From: Halomonas halophila
GTDB taxonomy: Bacteria; Pseudomonadota; Gammaproteobacteria; Pseudomonadales; Halomonadaceae
DNA length: 64,000 nucleotides
NCBI RefSeq assembly: GCF_030406665.1
Contig: NZ_CP129121.1
Location: forward strand, 2,046,001 to 2,110,000
Reading direction: 5' to 3'
Position 1 is the stretch's first letter. Each line of letters starts with the position of its first letter. Positions 8,830-18,143 of the stretch are shown one piece after another. Below the pieces are notes generated by a model. That model saw only the letters and a program-made list of their open reading frames with translations, was not told where the DNA came from and did no database searches. The position numbers and the translations under genes were made by a program.

Positions 8830-9206
8830 GACAGTTCCCACCCCTTGCTGAGCCGGCATCGGTCGAGCACGGCTGTTGTTTTTTCGTCGCTGTGCCGCCT
8901 GCAAGAGCCAGCCCTGGTCAGGCAAGCTCCGCCTATGGCGAACTTGATCTTTTCTTGGGCGTCTAGGCCATCATGCGAAAAGATCAGCCCCTGCGAAGAA
9001 CGTATTAACCCTCGCTCTGTAACATATAGTAACCAAAAGCCCACGATACGCCAGTATGACGCCATGGTGTTTATGTATGAAATTTGCTTACCGCGATGTA
9101 ATCCATGGCTTACAAAAAGGCCGATGCCACGCCCGCTCTCACCGGAAAGCCCAAACGTGCTATCGTCAGCACCATCAGTCACACGGCCCGCCCAAGGAGA
9201 ATCGGC
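8830..9206. promoter_or_regulatory. Divergent intergenic region with CpxR/OmpR-like direct repeat
   Basis: 377 bp without a supported gene between the minus-strand secretion operon and a plus-strand small gene. It is more AT-rich than its surroundings around 8940-9110. GTAACATATAGTAAC at 9019-9033 is a GTAAC-N5-GTAAC direct repeat matching that at 2618-2632. Promoters for both directions presumably lie here, but I could not fix -35/-10 boxes with confidence. Confidence 0.45.
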
Positions 9207-9488
9207 ATGTCGTCATCGGAGATCCAGAAGACTCGTGTCATCAATGAGCTACGCAGCTTCATCAAGAAGCTGCTGCAGGACCCCAAGATCCTCGAACAGT
9301 CGCTGACGATCGCCCGCGAGCGCCTCGGTGAGGGCGACCAGACCCAGGTCATGGCCCAGATCGCCAACGAGATTTCCGACACCACCAGCGTGCACATTCC
9401 GGAAGATCCCAAGGAGCACTCCGAGGCCGACCGGCTGTTCCTGGAACTGCTCAAGGAAGTGGTGCGGGAGGAGCAGGCCCTCTACTGA
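9207..9488 (+). CDS. Small helical protein of unknown function
   Basis: 93 residues. The start at 9207 is fixed by AAGGAGA six bases upstream; a longer frame from 9105 has no ribosome site. The sequence is mostly helical and charged (R-S-F-I-K-K-L-L-Q-D-P-K-I-L-E-Q-S-L, then E-D-P-K-E-H-S-E-A-D-R-L-F), with no signal peptide, membrane segment or cysteine. It stands alone, 121 bp before thiI. I do not recognise a family. The composition and codon usage look like those of neighbouring genes, so it is probably real. Confidence 0.65.
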   Translation: MSSSEIQKTRVINELRSFIKKLLQDPKILEQSLTIARERLGEGDQTQVMAQIANEISDTTSVHIPEDPKEHSEADRLFLELLKEVVREEQALY

Positions 9489-9609
9489 GGCCGCTCCGCA
9501 TCGGGTCGAGGGACACTTCCGCGGCATCGCCTCCCTCGACCTGCGCGCCTTCACGCCAGCTGGTACAATGCGCGCCCTTTTTCCACGCCTCGCTTCAACG
9601 CCGCCTCGC

Positions 9610-11103
9610 ATGCTCTATCTCCTCAAGCTTCACCCCGAGATCACCATCAAGTCCCGTTCGGTACGCCAGCAGATGACGCGCTGCCTGACGGCCAATATCC
9701 GTAACACTCTGCGTCGCCTGGACGACCGGGTGCGGGTCAAGGATCAGTGGGACGCCATTCGGGTGCGCCTGCCGGAAGGCCTCGATGGCGACACCACAGC
9801 CGCCATCGAAGACAGCCTCACCCGCATTCCCGGCATCCAGCAGGTGCTGGCCACCGAGGAAGTACGCTTCGAGTCGCTGGAACAGGCCGCCGAGCATATC
9901 GTGCCGCTATGGAGCCCGGTGATCGCCGGACACAGCTTCCGGGTCCAGGCCAAGCGCCGCGGTGAACACGACTTCACCTCGGCGGACATGGAGCGTTACC
10001 TCGGTGGCCGGCTGCTGGAGGCGACACCGAACGCCCGGGTCGACCTCAAGCATGCCGAGGTGGTGGTGCCGGTGGAGCTCAACGATCGGCGCCTGCAGGT
10101 GATCCGGGCACGCTGGAAGGGACTCGGCGGCTACCCGCTGGGCGTGCAGGGGCAGGCCCTGGCGCTGATGTCTGGCGGCTTTGACTCCCCGGTGGCGGCC
10201 TGGAAGATGATCCGCCGCGGCGTGAAGACCCACTTCCTGTTCTTCAACCTGGGCGGCCCGGCCCACGAGGCCGGCGTGCGCGAGGTCAGCCACCATCTCT
10301 GGTCACGCTACGGCGTCTCTCACAAGGTGAAGTTCATCTCGGTGCCCTTCGATGGCGTGGTGGGCGAGATCCTGCGCACCATTCCGGATGGCCTGATGGG
10401 CGTGGTGCTCAAGCGGCTGATGATCCGCGCCGCCAACCGCATGGCGCAGCGGCTGCGTATCCCGGCACTGGTCACCGGCGAGGCCATCGCCCAGGTCTCC
10501 AGCCAGACCCTGGCCAACCTGGCGGTGATCGACGACGTCAGCGAGCGACCGATCCTGCGCCCGGTGCTCACCGACGACAAGCAGGACATCATCGACCGGG
10601 CACGGCAGATAGACACCGCCCGCATCGCCGAATCGATGCCGGAGTATTGCGGCGTGATCTCGCGGCGACCGCACAACAAGGCGCCGCTGGACGACGTGCT
10701 GGCGGCCGAACGCGACTTCGACGACCGGGTGCTCGACGACGCCATCGAGGCGGCGATCATCAAGCGCATCGATGAGGTGCTGGAGCGCGAGCCTGCGCCG
10801 ACCGAGGTCGCCACGGTGAAGACGCCCGAGGAGCTCGCCGGGCTCGACACGCCCTGCATCGTCGACATTCGCCGTGCCGACGAACGCGAGGCCGCGCCCC
10901 TGGCGCTGCCCCAGGAACTGGCACAGGTGCCGCTGATCGAGATTCCCTTCTACGAGCTGCAGGACCGGGCCCCCGAGCTCGATACGGACCGGCACTATCT
11001 GCTGTACTGCGACCAGGGCGTGATGAGCCGCATGCAGGCGCTCCACCTCGCCGACCGCGGACTGCATCACTTCGGCGTCTATCAGCACCGTCCCGACGCC
11101 TGA
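9610..11103 (+). CDS. thiI: tRNA 4-thiouridine / thiazole sulfurtransferase ThiI
   Basis: 497 residues, close to the 482 of E. coli ThiI. It has the THUMP domain (about 60-165), the PP-loop ATP site S-G-G-F-D-S near residue 190, Cys in M-P-E-Y-C-G near 350, and a C-terminal rhodanese domain with the persulfide Cys in L-L-Y-C-D-Q-G. ThiI adenylates U8 of tRNA and delivers sulfur for s4U, and donates sulfur for thiazole synthesis. The start is the ATG at 9610, where homology begins with M-L-Y-L-L-K-L-H-P-E-I. A TACAAT box (9564-9569) is a possible -10. Monocistronic. Confidence 0.96.
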   Translation: MLYLLKLHPEITIKSRSVRQQMTRCLTANIRNTLRRLDDRVRVKDQWDAIRVRLPEGLDGDTTAAIEDSLTRIPGIQQVLATEEVRFESLEQAAEHIVPLWSPVIAGHSFRVQAKRRGEHDFTSADMERYLGGRLLEATPNARVDLKHAEVVVPVELNDRRLQVIRARWKGLGGYPLGVQGQALALMSGGFDSPVAAWKMIRRGVKTHFLFFNLGGPAHEAGVREVSHHLWSRYGVSHKVKFISVPFDGVVGEILRTIPDGLMGVVLKRLMIRAANRMAQRLRIPALVTGEAIAQVSSQTLANLAVIDDVSERPILRPVLTDDKQDIIDRARQIDTARIAESMPEYCGVISRRPHNKAPLDDVLAAERDFDDRVLDDAIEAAIIKRIDEVLEREPAPTEVATVKTPEELAGLDTPCIVDIRRADEREAAPLALPQELAQVPLIEIPFYELQDRAPELDTDRHYLLYCDQGVMSRMQALHLADRGLHHFGVYQHRPDA

Positions 11104-11232
11104 GGTCCCGGTCCCGACGGACATTCGCTCTATTTTCCTAGTCGTCGATGGAGCGATCTCCTACTCGAGACCGAGGCAGGCCACGCGGCATCCCACTATA
11201 GTGAGGGCACTTCACTCCGTGGGTTGCCTGAT

Positions 11233-13368
11233 ATGGATATGGGTTCCAATCCGCCGACCAGACGTCACCCGCTCGTTCACCTCGCCGAGACGCTCGAGAC
11301 GCTCGAGGCATCCGCGGAACAGGGCGAATGGCGCGACGACGTACTGGCGCTGGTCGAGCGACTGTTCGGTCATGCCCCGATCATGATCGACGGTTTCGAT
11401 GAACAGGGGCACTGCATCCTCTGGAACCATCAGTGCGAACGGGTCTTCGGCTGGACGGCCGATGAGGTGATGAACCACCCCGCCCCCCTGACGCTCTTCT
11501 ACCCCGACCCGGCAGAATATCGGGCGGTCGTGGCCGGCCTGTCGTCCGGTGACGGCTCGCGGTTTCGGGAGTGGACACCGACGACCCGCGAAGGACGACG
11601 ACTCACCACCCTGTGGGCCAACGTCGCCCTGCCGTGCGGCGGCATGATCTGCATCGGCCACGACATCACCGAACAACGCCAGGCGGAGAACCAGCGGCGT
11701 CTCGCCGCCAGCGTCTTCGATTCAAGCTCCGACGCCATCATGATCACCGATGCCGAGCGGCGCATCTGCGACACCAACGCTGCCTTCACTCGCATCACCG
11801 GCTATGCCAGGCAGGACGTGCTGGGCCTGACCCCCGGCATGCTGGGCACCGCACAGCACAACGCGGAAACCTACGAGGCGATCTGCCGCCACCTGGACGT
11901 GGAAGACAGCTGGAAGGGCGAGATCGTCGGTTACCGGCGCAACGGCGAGGCCTACCCGCTCATGCTTTCGGCCTCTGTGGTACGTGACGACCAGGGCCGG
12001 ACACTCCACTACGTCGCCACCTTCTCCGACATCACCCATCTCAAGCGCCACCAGGACGAACTGCGCCACCTGGCACGACACGACGTGCTGACCGAACTGC
12101 CCAATCGCCGCCACTTCGCCGAACACCTCGCGGACGCGCTGCCACGGGCCCGTCGTGACGACACGCTGCTGGCGGTGTGCTTCCTCGATCTGGACGGCTT
12201 CAAGCCGATAAATGACCGCCTGGGCCATGCGGCTGGCGACCAGGTGCTGATCACGATTGCCCAGCGATTACGCGATGCCATTCGCGCCGACGATGTGCTC
12301 GCCCGGCTGGGCGGCGACGAGTTCGCCCTGCTGCTGACCGACCTGGAAGACCGCGAGGAATGCCTGCGGATCGTCGAGCGAGTCCGCTACCTCATCGCCA
12401 GGCCCATCCCCCTGGACGACTCATTGGTACGCATTTCCACCAGCATCGGCATCACCCTGTTTCCACAGGACGATGCGGAGGCGGGCATCCTGCTGCGCCA
12501 TGCCGATCAGGCCATGTATTGCGCCAAGCGCGGCGGCAAGAACCGCTATGCCCTGTTCGATCCCGAAGAGCGCGAGGATTCGTCGCCCGGCCGCCGGCGC
12601 CTGGACCGCCTCGAACAGGCCTTCCGTGACGACGAGTTCCGGCTCCACTATCAGCCTAGGGTCAATCTGCTCAGCGGTGAGGTCTGTGGTCTCGAGGCCC
12701 TGATTCGCTGGGAGAATCCCGAGCATGGACTTCTGGAACCCGATGATTTCCTGCCCCAGCTGCTCGGCAGTCGTCTCGAGGCGCCCCTCGGCGACTGGGT
12801 GGTCGAACGGGTCCTGCATCAGCTCGCGGACTGGCAGCGCCAGGGGCTCGCCCTGCGCATCAGCTTCAACGCCAGCGCCAACGATCTGGCCCTGCCCGAG
12901 TTCTGCGATCGGCTGACGGCGGCTCTGGCGCGCTACCCCAGGCTGGACCGGCGTCTGCTGGAGATCGAGTTCCAGGAAAGCGCCGCCGTGGCGGATCTCG
13001 ACGCCATCACCCGTACGCTCCAGCATTGCCGGCACTCGGGCCTGTGCATCGCCCTGGACGACTTCGGCACCGGCTACTCGTCGCTGGCGCATCTGCGTGA
13101 GCTGCCCATCGACGCCCTCAAGATCGACAAGCGCTTCGTCGGCGCCATCCTGAAGGACGAACGCGACGCCGCCCTCGTCCAGAGCATCATCCAGATCGGC
13201 GCACGACTCGGGCTCGACGTGATCGCCGAAGGCGCCGAGTCACCCGCACACTGCCAGCGTCTGCTCGAGCTGGGCGCCTCCCAGGCCCAGGGCTATGCCA
13301 TCGCCCGCCCCATGCCCGCCGAACGCATCCCGCCCTGGCTGGCGAGCCGGTCCAAGGGGCCTCACTGA
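11233..13368 (+). CDS. PAS-PAS-GGDEF-EAL cyclic-di-GMP protein
   Basis: 711 residues from the ATG at 11233 (a TTG lies three codons earlier). Two PAS domains (about 40-145 and 150-270; the second has I-T-D-A-E-R-R-I and D-I-T-H-L-K-R) precede a GGDEF domain with intact R-L-G-G-D-E-F (about residue 360) and an EAL domain with E-A-L-I-R-W, F-N-A-S, E-F-Q-E-S, D-D-F-G-T-G-Y-S and K-I-D-K. Both active sites look complete, so it could make and degrade c-di-GMP. No membrane segment or signal peptide is seen, so a cytoplasmic sensor is likely. A link to the adhesin locus through c-di-GMP is plausible but unproven. It is not LapD, which has a periplasmic domain and degenerate catalytic sites. Confidence 0.92.
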   Translation: MDMGSNPPTRRHPLVHLAETLETLEASAEQGEWRDDVLALVERLFGHAPIMIDGFDEQGHCILWNHQCERVFGWTADEVMNHPAPLTLFYPDPAEYRAVVAGLSSGDGSRFREWTPTTREGRRLTTLWANVALPCGGMICIGHDITEQRQAENQRRLAASVFDSSSDAIMITDAERRICDTNAAFTRITGYARQDVLGLTPGMLGTAQHNAETYEAICRHLDVEDSWKGEIVGYRRNGEAYPLMLSASVVRDDQGRTLHYVATFSDITHLKRHQDELRHLARHDVLTELPNRRHFAEHLADALPRARRDDTLLAVCFLDLDGFKPINDRLGHAAGDQVLITIAQRLRDAIRADDVLARLGGDEFALLLTDLEDREECLRIVERVRYLIARPIPLDDSLVRISTSIGITLFPQDDAEAGILLRHADQAMYCAKRGGKNRYALFDPEEREDSSPGRRRLDRLEQAFRDDEFRLHYQPRVNLLSGEVCGLEALIRWENPEHGLLEPDDFLPQLLGSRLEAPLGDWVVERVLHQLADWQRQGLALRISFNASANDLALPEFCDRLTAALARYPRLDRRLLEIEFQESAAVADLDAITRTLQHCRHSGLCIALDDFGTGYSSLAHLRELPIDALKIDKRFVGAILKDERDAALVQSIIQIGARLGLDVIAEGAESPAHCQRLLELGASQAQGYAIARPMPAERIPPWLASRSKGPH

Positions 13369-13576
13369 CCACCCCGCTCACGCTCGACACGCCATCCCCC
13401 CGCCTCCTGGAGGCCCGGCCCGAGCCCGAGCCGGCAAGGGCCCGGGCGGATGCAGCCGGCGAGGAAAATGCTACAATCCGGGCCTGATTTCACGGATATC
13501 CGCATGACGGCCTCGACTTCGCCCAGGCGTCGAGTCGGCCGCCGTGCTCCACGTCTACGGGAACCTCTGAGCCACC

Positions 13577-15613
13577 ATGTCGAACATCGCCCCGCGCAAG
13601 ATCCTGGTCACCAGCGCCCTGCCCTACGCCAACGGCGCCATCCACCTGGGCCACCTGCTGGAATACATCCAGACCGACATCTGGGTGCGCTTCCAGAAGA
13701 GCCGCGGTCATGACTGCCACTACGTCTGCGCCGACGATGCCCACGGCACCGCCATCATGCTGCGCGCCGAACAGGAGGGCATCACCTCCCAGGCGCTGAT
13801 CGACCGCGTCAGCCAGGAACACCAGGCCGACTTCTCGCGCTTCGGGGTGGCCTTCGACAACTATCACTCGACCCACTCCGAGGAAAACCGCCACTTCAGC
13901 GAGCTGATCTACACCCGGCTGCGCGATCAGGGGCACATCGCCACCCGCGACATCGAGCAGATGTACGATCCGGAGAAAGGGCTGTTCCTGGCCGACCGCT
14001 TCATCAAGGGCACCTGCCCGAAGTGCCAGGCCGACGACCAGTACGGCGACAACTGCGAGGCCTGCGGGGCCACCTACACCCCGGCCGAGCTGATCGACCC
14101 GGTCTCGGCGATCTCCGGTGCCACCCCGGAAGTCCGCAGCTCCACGCACTACTTCTTCAAGCTGCCCGACTTCGCGGCCTTCCTGCAGGGCTGGATCAAC
14201 GACGATCACGTCCAGCCGCAGATCCGCAACAAGCTGATGGAGTGGTTCGAGTCGGGCTTCAACGAGTGGGATATCTCCCGCGACGCGCCCTACTTCGGCT
14301 TCGAGATCCCCGACGCCCCGGGCAAGTACTTCTATGTCTGGCTGGATGCCCCGATCGGCTACCTGGCCAGCTTCAAGAACCTCTGCGAGCGCGAGGGCCT
14401 CGACTTCGACGCCTACTGGCGCGAGGATTCCGACGCCGAGGTCTATCACTTCATCGGCAAGGACATCGTCTACTTTCACGCGCTGTTCTGGCCGGCCATG
14501 CTGCACGGCGCCGGCATGCGCACGCCGACCGCGGTGAACTGCCACGGCTTCGTCACCGTCAACGGCGCCAAGATGTCCAAGTCGCGCGGCACCTTCATCA
14601 AGGCCGCGACCTATGCCGAACATCTGAACCCCGAGTACCTGCGCTACTACTTCGCCGCCAAGCTCACCGCCGGCGTCGATGACCTGGACCTCAACCTCGA
14701 GGACTTCGCCCAGCGCGTGAACTCGGACCTGGTCGGCAAGGTCGTCAACATCGCCAGCCGCTGCGCCGGCTTCGTCAAGAAGCTCGGCGGCGGCAAGCTC
14801 TCGGCCCACTGCGCCGAGCCCCAGCGCGTCGCCCGCTTCGTCGCCGCCGGCGACGAGATCGCCGAGGCCTTCGAGGCCCGCGAGTTCGGCCGCGCCATGC
14901 GCAAGGTGATGGAACTCGCCGACGAGGCCAACACCTACATCGCCGAGGCCGAGCCCTGGGTGCTGGCCAAGCAGGAAGGCCGCGAGCAGGAAGTGCTCGA
15001 CATCTGCTCGGTGGGCATCAACCTGTTCCGCCAGCTGATGGTCTACCTGGCCCCGGTGCTGCCCGAGATGGCCGAAGGCGCCCGCGCCTTCCTGAAGCTC
15101 GACTCCCTCGACTGGGACAGCCGCCAGGAGCTGCTGGTGGACCACGAGATCGCCAAGTTCAAGCCGCTGATGACCCGGGTCGAGCGCGACCGCATCGACG
15201 CCATGATCGAAGCGTCCAAGGAGGATCTGGTGGAAGAACAGAAGCTCAAGGACACCCCCAAGGGGCCGCTGGCCGACAATCCCATCGCCGAGACGATCGA
15301 CTTCGGCGACTTCGCCAAGGTCGACCTGCGCATCGCCCGCATCGCCAAGGCGGAATACGTCGAGGGCGCCGACAAGCTGCTCCAGCTGACCCTGGACCTG
15401 GGCGGCGAGACGCGCAACGTCTTCGCCGGCATCCGCAAGGCCTACGCCCCGGAGGCCCTGGAAGGTCACCTGACGGTGATGGTCGCCAACCTCGCGCCGC
15501 GCAAGATGCGCTTCGGCGTCTCCGAAGGCATGGTGCTGGCCGCCGGCGATGACGACGGCATCTACCTGCTGGAGCCCCACTCCGGCGCCCAGCCCGGCCA
15601 GCGCGTGAGCTGA
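13577..15613 (+). CDS. metG: Methionyl-tRNA synthetase
   Basis: 678 residues, the length of the dimeric long form. It has the class I signature H-L-G-H (residues about 24-27), the zinc site C-P-K-C...C-E-A-C near 145-161, K-M-S-K-S near 334, and the C-terminal tRNA-binding OB domain (about 575-678, D-F-A-K-V-D-L-R-I-A). It charges initiator and elongator tRNA-Met. The ribosome site is weak. The ferredoxin gene starts 7 nt after the stop, suggesting co-transcription with rnfB-like and nth. TACAAT at 13472-13477 is a possible -10. Confidence 0.98.
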   Translation: MSNIAPRKILVTSALPYANGAIHLGHLLEYIQTDIWVRFQKSRGHDCHYVCADDAHGTAIMLRAEQEGITSQALIDRVSQEHQADFSRFGVAFDNYHSTHSEENRHFSELIYTRLRDQGHIATRDIEQMYDPEKGLFLADRFIKGTCPKCQADDQYGDNCEACGATYTPAELIDPVSAISGATPEVRSSTHYFFKLPDFAAFLQGWINDDHVQPQIRNKLMEWFESGFNEWDISRDAPYFGFEIPDAPGKYFYVWLDAPIGYLASFKNLCEREGLDFDAYWREDSDAEVYHFIGKDIVYFHALFWPAMLHGAGMRTPTAVNCHGFVTVNGAKMSKSRGTFIKAATYAEHLNPEYLRYYFAAKLTAGVDDLDLNLEDFAQRVNSDLVGKVVNIASRCAGFVKKLGGGKLSAHCAEPQRVARFVAAGDEIAEAFEAREFGRAMRKVMELADEANTYIAEAEPWVLAKQEGREQEVLDICSVGINLFRQLMVYLAPVLPEMAEGARAFLKLDSLDWDSRQELLVDHEIAKFKPLMTRVERDRIDAMIEASKEDLVEEQKLKDTPKGPLADNPIAETIDFGDFAKVDLRIARIAKAEYVEGADKLLQLTLDLGGETRNVFAGIRKAYAPEALEGHLTVMVANLAPRKMRFGVSEGMVLAAGDDDGIYLLEPHSGAQPGQRVS

Positions 15614-15620
15614 TCCGGGC

Positions 15621-16652
15621 ATGACGCAGCCCGCCCTGATCGAGGCCGTCGACGCCGCCTTGCCGCAGACCCAGTGCGGCAAGTGCGGCCACGACGGCTG
15701 TCGTCCCTACGCCGAGGCCATCGCGGAAGGCGAGGCGATCAACCGCTGCCCGCCCGGCGGCCAGGCCACCGTGGTGCGGCTGGCCGAGCTGACCGGTCGT
15801 ACCGAGGTGCCGCTGGAGCAGCCCGCCCAATCGCCGCTGGTGGCGCGGATTCGCGAGGCCGAGTGCATCGGCTGCACCAAGTGCATCCAGGCCTGCCCGG
15901 TGGACGCCATCCTCGGCGCCGCCAAGCACATGCACACGGTGATCGAGGCCGAATGCACCGGCTGTGAACTCTGCGTGGCCCCCTGCCCGGTCGACTGCAT
16001 CGACCTGCTGCCGCATCCGCACTGGCAGGCCGCCGACGGCGAGGCCGAGCAGGACGCCTACCTGGCTCGGCGCGCCGAGCGCGGCCGTCGCCGCTTCGAG
16101 GCGCGCAACGATCGTCTCGTCCGCGAGGAAGATGCCAAGCGAGAGCGGCGGCGCAAGCGCAGCGCCAGACAGGCCGCGCCGGCCCGGTCGCCCCATCAGG
16201 CCCAACCCCAGGCGCCCACGGCGACGCAGCCCCAGGCGCCGGCAGCGTCCTCCAGTGCCCTGCGCGCCAGCCGGGTCAGCCTGGTCGCCAGCCTCAAGCG
16301 ACTGGATCGCCAGCGCCAGGCGAGCGATCTCGCGCCCGACAAGCGCGACGAGCTCGACCGTCGCGACACGGAGCTTCGCCAGCGCCTGGCCGACATCGAT
16401 CGTCAGCTCGATGCGACCGACGGCTCCCAGCCCGCGAACGACGATGTGGGCAAGAGCGCGCGGCAGACCGAGCGTCAGCGCCGCTTCGCCGTCAACGCCG
16501 CCGAACAGGCCCGGCGCCGCGCCCGCCAGCAGCTGGCCCACGCCGAGCGCCAGCGCGACGACGCGGGCATCGCCGCCGCCCACGAGCAGATCGAGCGCGC
16601 CGAGCGCATGCTCGCCGAGGCGCGTGCCACCCTCGGCTCCGCCTCCCACTGA
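15621..16652 (+). CDS. RnfB-like 4Fe-4S ferredoxin with long C-terminal extension
   Basis: 343 residues. Residues 12-60 form the RnfB-type 4Fe-4S domain (L-P-Q-T-Q-C-G-K-C-G, then R-P-Y-A-E-A-I). Two ferredoxin clusters follow (C-I-G-C-T-K-C-I-Q-A-C-P and C-T-G-C-E-L-C-V-A-P-C-P) at about 80-125. From about 145 on there is an Arg/Ala/Gln-rich tail predicted to be coiled coil, much longer than usual. It lacks the N-terminal membrane anchor of E. coli RsxB; short forms are known in pseudomonads. No other rnf genes are adjacent. The downstream neighbour is nth, which also follows the rnf operon elsewhere. An electron-transfer role is likely; the partner is unknown. Confidence 0.85.
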   Translation: MTQPALIEAVDAALPQTQCGKCGHDGCRPYAEAIAEGEAINRCPPGGQATVVRLAELTGRTEVPLEQPAQSPLVARIREAECIGCTKCIQACPVDAILGAAKHMHTVIEAECTGCELCVAPCPVDCIDLLPHPHWQAADGEAEQDAYLARRAERGRRRFEARNDRLVREEDAKRERRRKRSARQAAPARSPHQAQPQAPTATQPQAPAASSSALRASRVSLVASLKRLDRQRQASDLAPDKRDELDRRDTELRQRLADIDRQLDATDGSQPANDDVGKSARQTERQRRFAVNAAEQARRRARQQLAHAERQRDDAGIAAAHEQIERAERMLAEARATLGSASH

Positions 16653-16669
16653 TCACTGTCGCCCACGCT

Positions 16670-17305
16670 ATGAACGCCCAGAAACGCCACGAGATCTTCG
16701 CCCGCCTGCGCGAGCACAACCCCGAGCCCACCACCGAGCTCAACTGGTCGACGCCCTTCGAGCTGCTGGCCGCGGTGCTGTTGTCGGCCCAGGCCACCGA
16801 CGTGGGCGTCAACAAGGCCACCGACCGGCTGTTTCCGGTGGCCAACACCCCGGCGGCCATCCTCGAGCTGGGCCTCGACGGCCTGAAGGAACACATCAAG
16901 ACCATCGGCCTGTACAACACCAAGGCCGAGAACCTGATGAAGACCTGCCGCATCCTGGTGGAGCAGCACGACGGCGAGGTTCCGCGTACCCGCAAGGCGC
17001 TCGAGGCACTGCCAGGCGTCGGCCGCAAGACCGCCAACGTCATCCTCAACACCGCCTTCGGCGAGCCGACCATCGCCGTGGACACCCATATCTTCCGGGT
17101 CTCCAACCGCACCGGCATCGCCAAGGGCAAGGACGTGGTCGAGGTGGAGCAGAAGCTGCTTCGCCACGTCCCCAAGGCATTCCGCCAGGACGCCCACCAC
17201 TGGCTGATCCTGCACGGCCGCTACACCTGCGTGGCCCGCAAGCCGCGCTGCGGCAGCTGCGTGATCGAGGATCTGTGCGAATTTCCGGACAAGGTGGACC
17301 TGTAG
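16670..17305 (+). CDS. nth: Endonuclease III (DNA glycosylase/AP lyase)
   Basis: 211 residues, the same as E. coli Nth. It has the helix-hairpin-helix L-P-G-V-G-R-K-T-A-N with the catalytic Lys, the catalytic Asp in A-V-D-T-H-I-F-R, and the 4Fe-4S ligands C-X6-C-X2-C-X5-C at the C-terminus. It removes oxidised pyrimidines and cuts abasic sites. It lies 17 nt after the RnfB-like gene, mirroring the rnf-nth linkage of other gammaproteobacteria. Confidence 0.97.
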   Translation: MNAQKRHEIFARLREHNPEPTTELNWSTPFELLAAVLLSAQATDVGVNKATDRLFPVANTPAAILELGLDGLKEHIKTIGLYNTKAENLMKTCRILVEQHDGEVPRTRKALEALPGVGRKTANVILNTAFGEPTIAVDTHIFRVSNRTGIAKGKDVVEVEQKLLRHVPKAFRQDAHHWLILHGRYTCVARKPRCGSCVIEDLCEFPDKVDL

Positions 17306-17360
17306 GCGCTCTTCACCCACCGCCCAACGCGCCGGACATGACCGGCGAGGGAGACGCTGC

Positions 17361-18125
17361 ATGGCCCTGCTCGAGTCGCTGTTGCTGCCTCCGCTGCTCA
17401 ACGCCTGGCTGATCCTGGTCGGCGGCCTGCTGTGGATGCGCCTGCATGTGATCGGCGGGCTGCTGGTCGCGCTGGGCCTGGGCAGCCTGATCGTGCTCGC
17501 CACACCGACGGTCAGCCATGCCCTGCGTCAGGGGCTGGAGCCTCAGCCGCTTGCCGTCAGCGCCCTCATGGACGGTGCCCTGGGGGAACGAGCAAGCGCC
17601 ATCGTGATTCTCGGCGGCGGCCGTGACTACGACGCCCCCGAATTCGGCTGGGGCGACGCCCCGTCCAACGCCAGCTGGCGGCGCCTGGCGTACGGTGCCT
17701 GGCTGCATCGCCAGAGCGGCCTGCCGATCCTGGTCAGCGGCGGTCGGGTCCATGATGAACACAGCGCCGAGGCCAGCCTGATGGCGGCCGCCCTGCGCGA
17801 GGTGTTCGACGTGCCGGTCCGCTGGCGGGAAGGCGGCAGCGCCAATACGGCGGACAACGCGCGGCGAAGCGCCGAGATGCTCACCGCCGAAGGCATCGAC
17901 CATGTGGCGCTGGTGTCCCAGGCCTGGCATCTCCCGCGCGCCACGGCCGAGTTCGAGCGCGCGGGCCTTGCCGTCACGCCGGCCCCCACCGAGTTCGCCA
18001 GCCCTCCTCCCGATGGCCCCCTGGCCTGGCGCCCCAGCGCCTATCACCTGCATCAGAGCACCCGCGCCCTGCACGAATGGCTGGGACGCGGTGAAGGATG
18101 GCTCAAGGCCAGGCTCCTGCCTTGA
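17361..18125 (+). CDS. ElyC/SanA/YdcF-family membrane protein (DUF218)
   Basis: 254 residues. Two N-terminal membrane helices (about 5-25 and 30-50) precede a DUF218 domain with A-I-V-I-L-G-G-G-R-D-Y near 75, P-I-L-V-S-G-G-R near 130 and S-Q-A-W-H-L-P-R-A near 190. The layout matches ElyC, an envelope-biogenesis factor linked to lipid carrier metabolism and peptidoglycan assembly at low temperature. The exact activity of the family is unsettled. GGGAGA precedes the ATG. It ends 18 bp before the convergent gst gene. Confidence 0.85.
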   Translation: MALLESLLLPPLLNAWLILVGGLLWMRLHVIGGLLVALGLGSLIVLATPTVSHALRQGLEPQPLAVSALMDGALGERASAIVILGGGRDYDAPEFGWGDAPSNASWRRLAYGAWLHRQSGLPILVSGGRVHDEHSAEASLMAAALREVFDVPVRWREGGSANTADNARRSAEMLTAEGIDHVALVSQAWHLPRATAEFERAGLAVTPAPTEFASPPPDGPLAWRPSAYHLHQSTRALHEWLGRGEGWLKARLLP

Positions 18126-18143
18126 ATCGCCCGCCCCGGGCCC

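Noticed and set aside
8826..9182. 118-codon minus-strand frame across the divergent intergenic region
   Set aside because: It overlaps the start of the TolC-OmpA gene and has no ribosome site or recognisable features.
7183..9306. 707-codon plus-strand frame opposite the TolC-OmpA gene
   Set aside because: Antisense; crosses the real intergenic region and ends inside the small gene at 9207.
11233..13368. LapD for the adhesin locus
   Set aside because: No periplasmic domain or membrane helices, and both GGDEF and EAL catalytic motifs are intact, unlike LapD.
13490..15682. 730-codon minus-strand frame opposite metG
   Set aside because: Antisense of an unmistakable metG; Val/Asp/Leu-rich composition, no domain.
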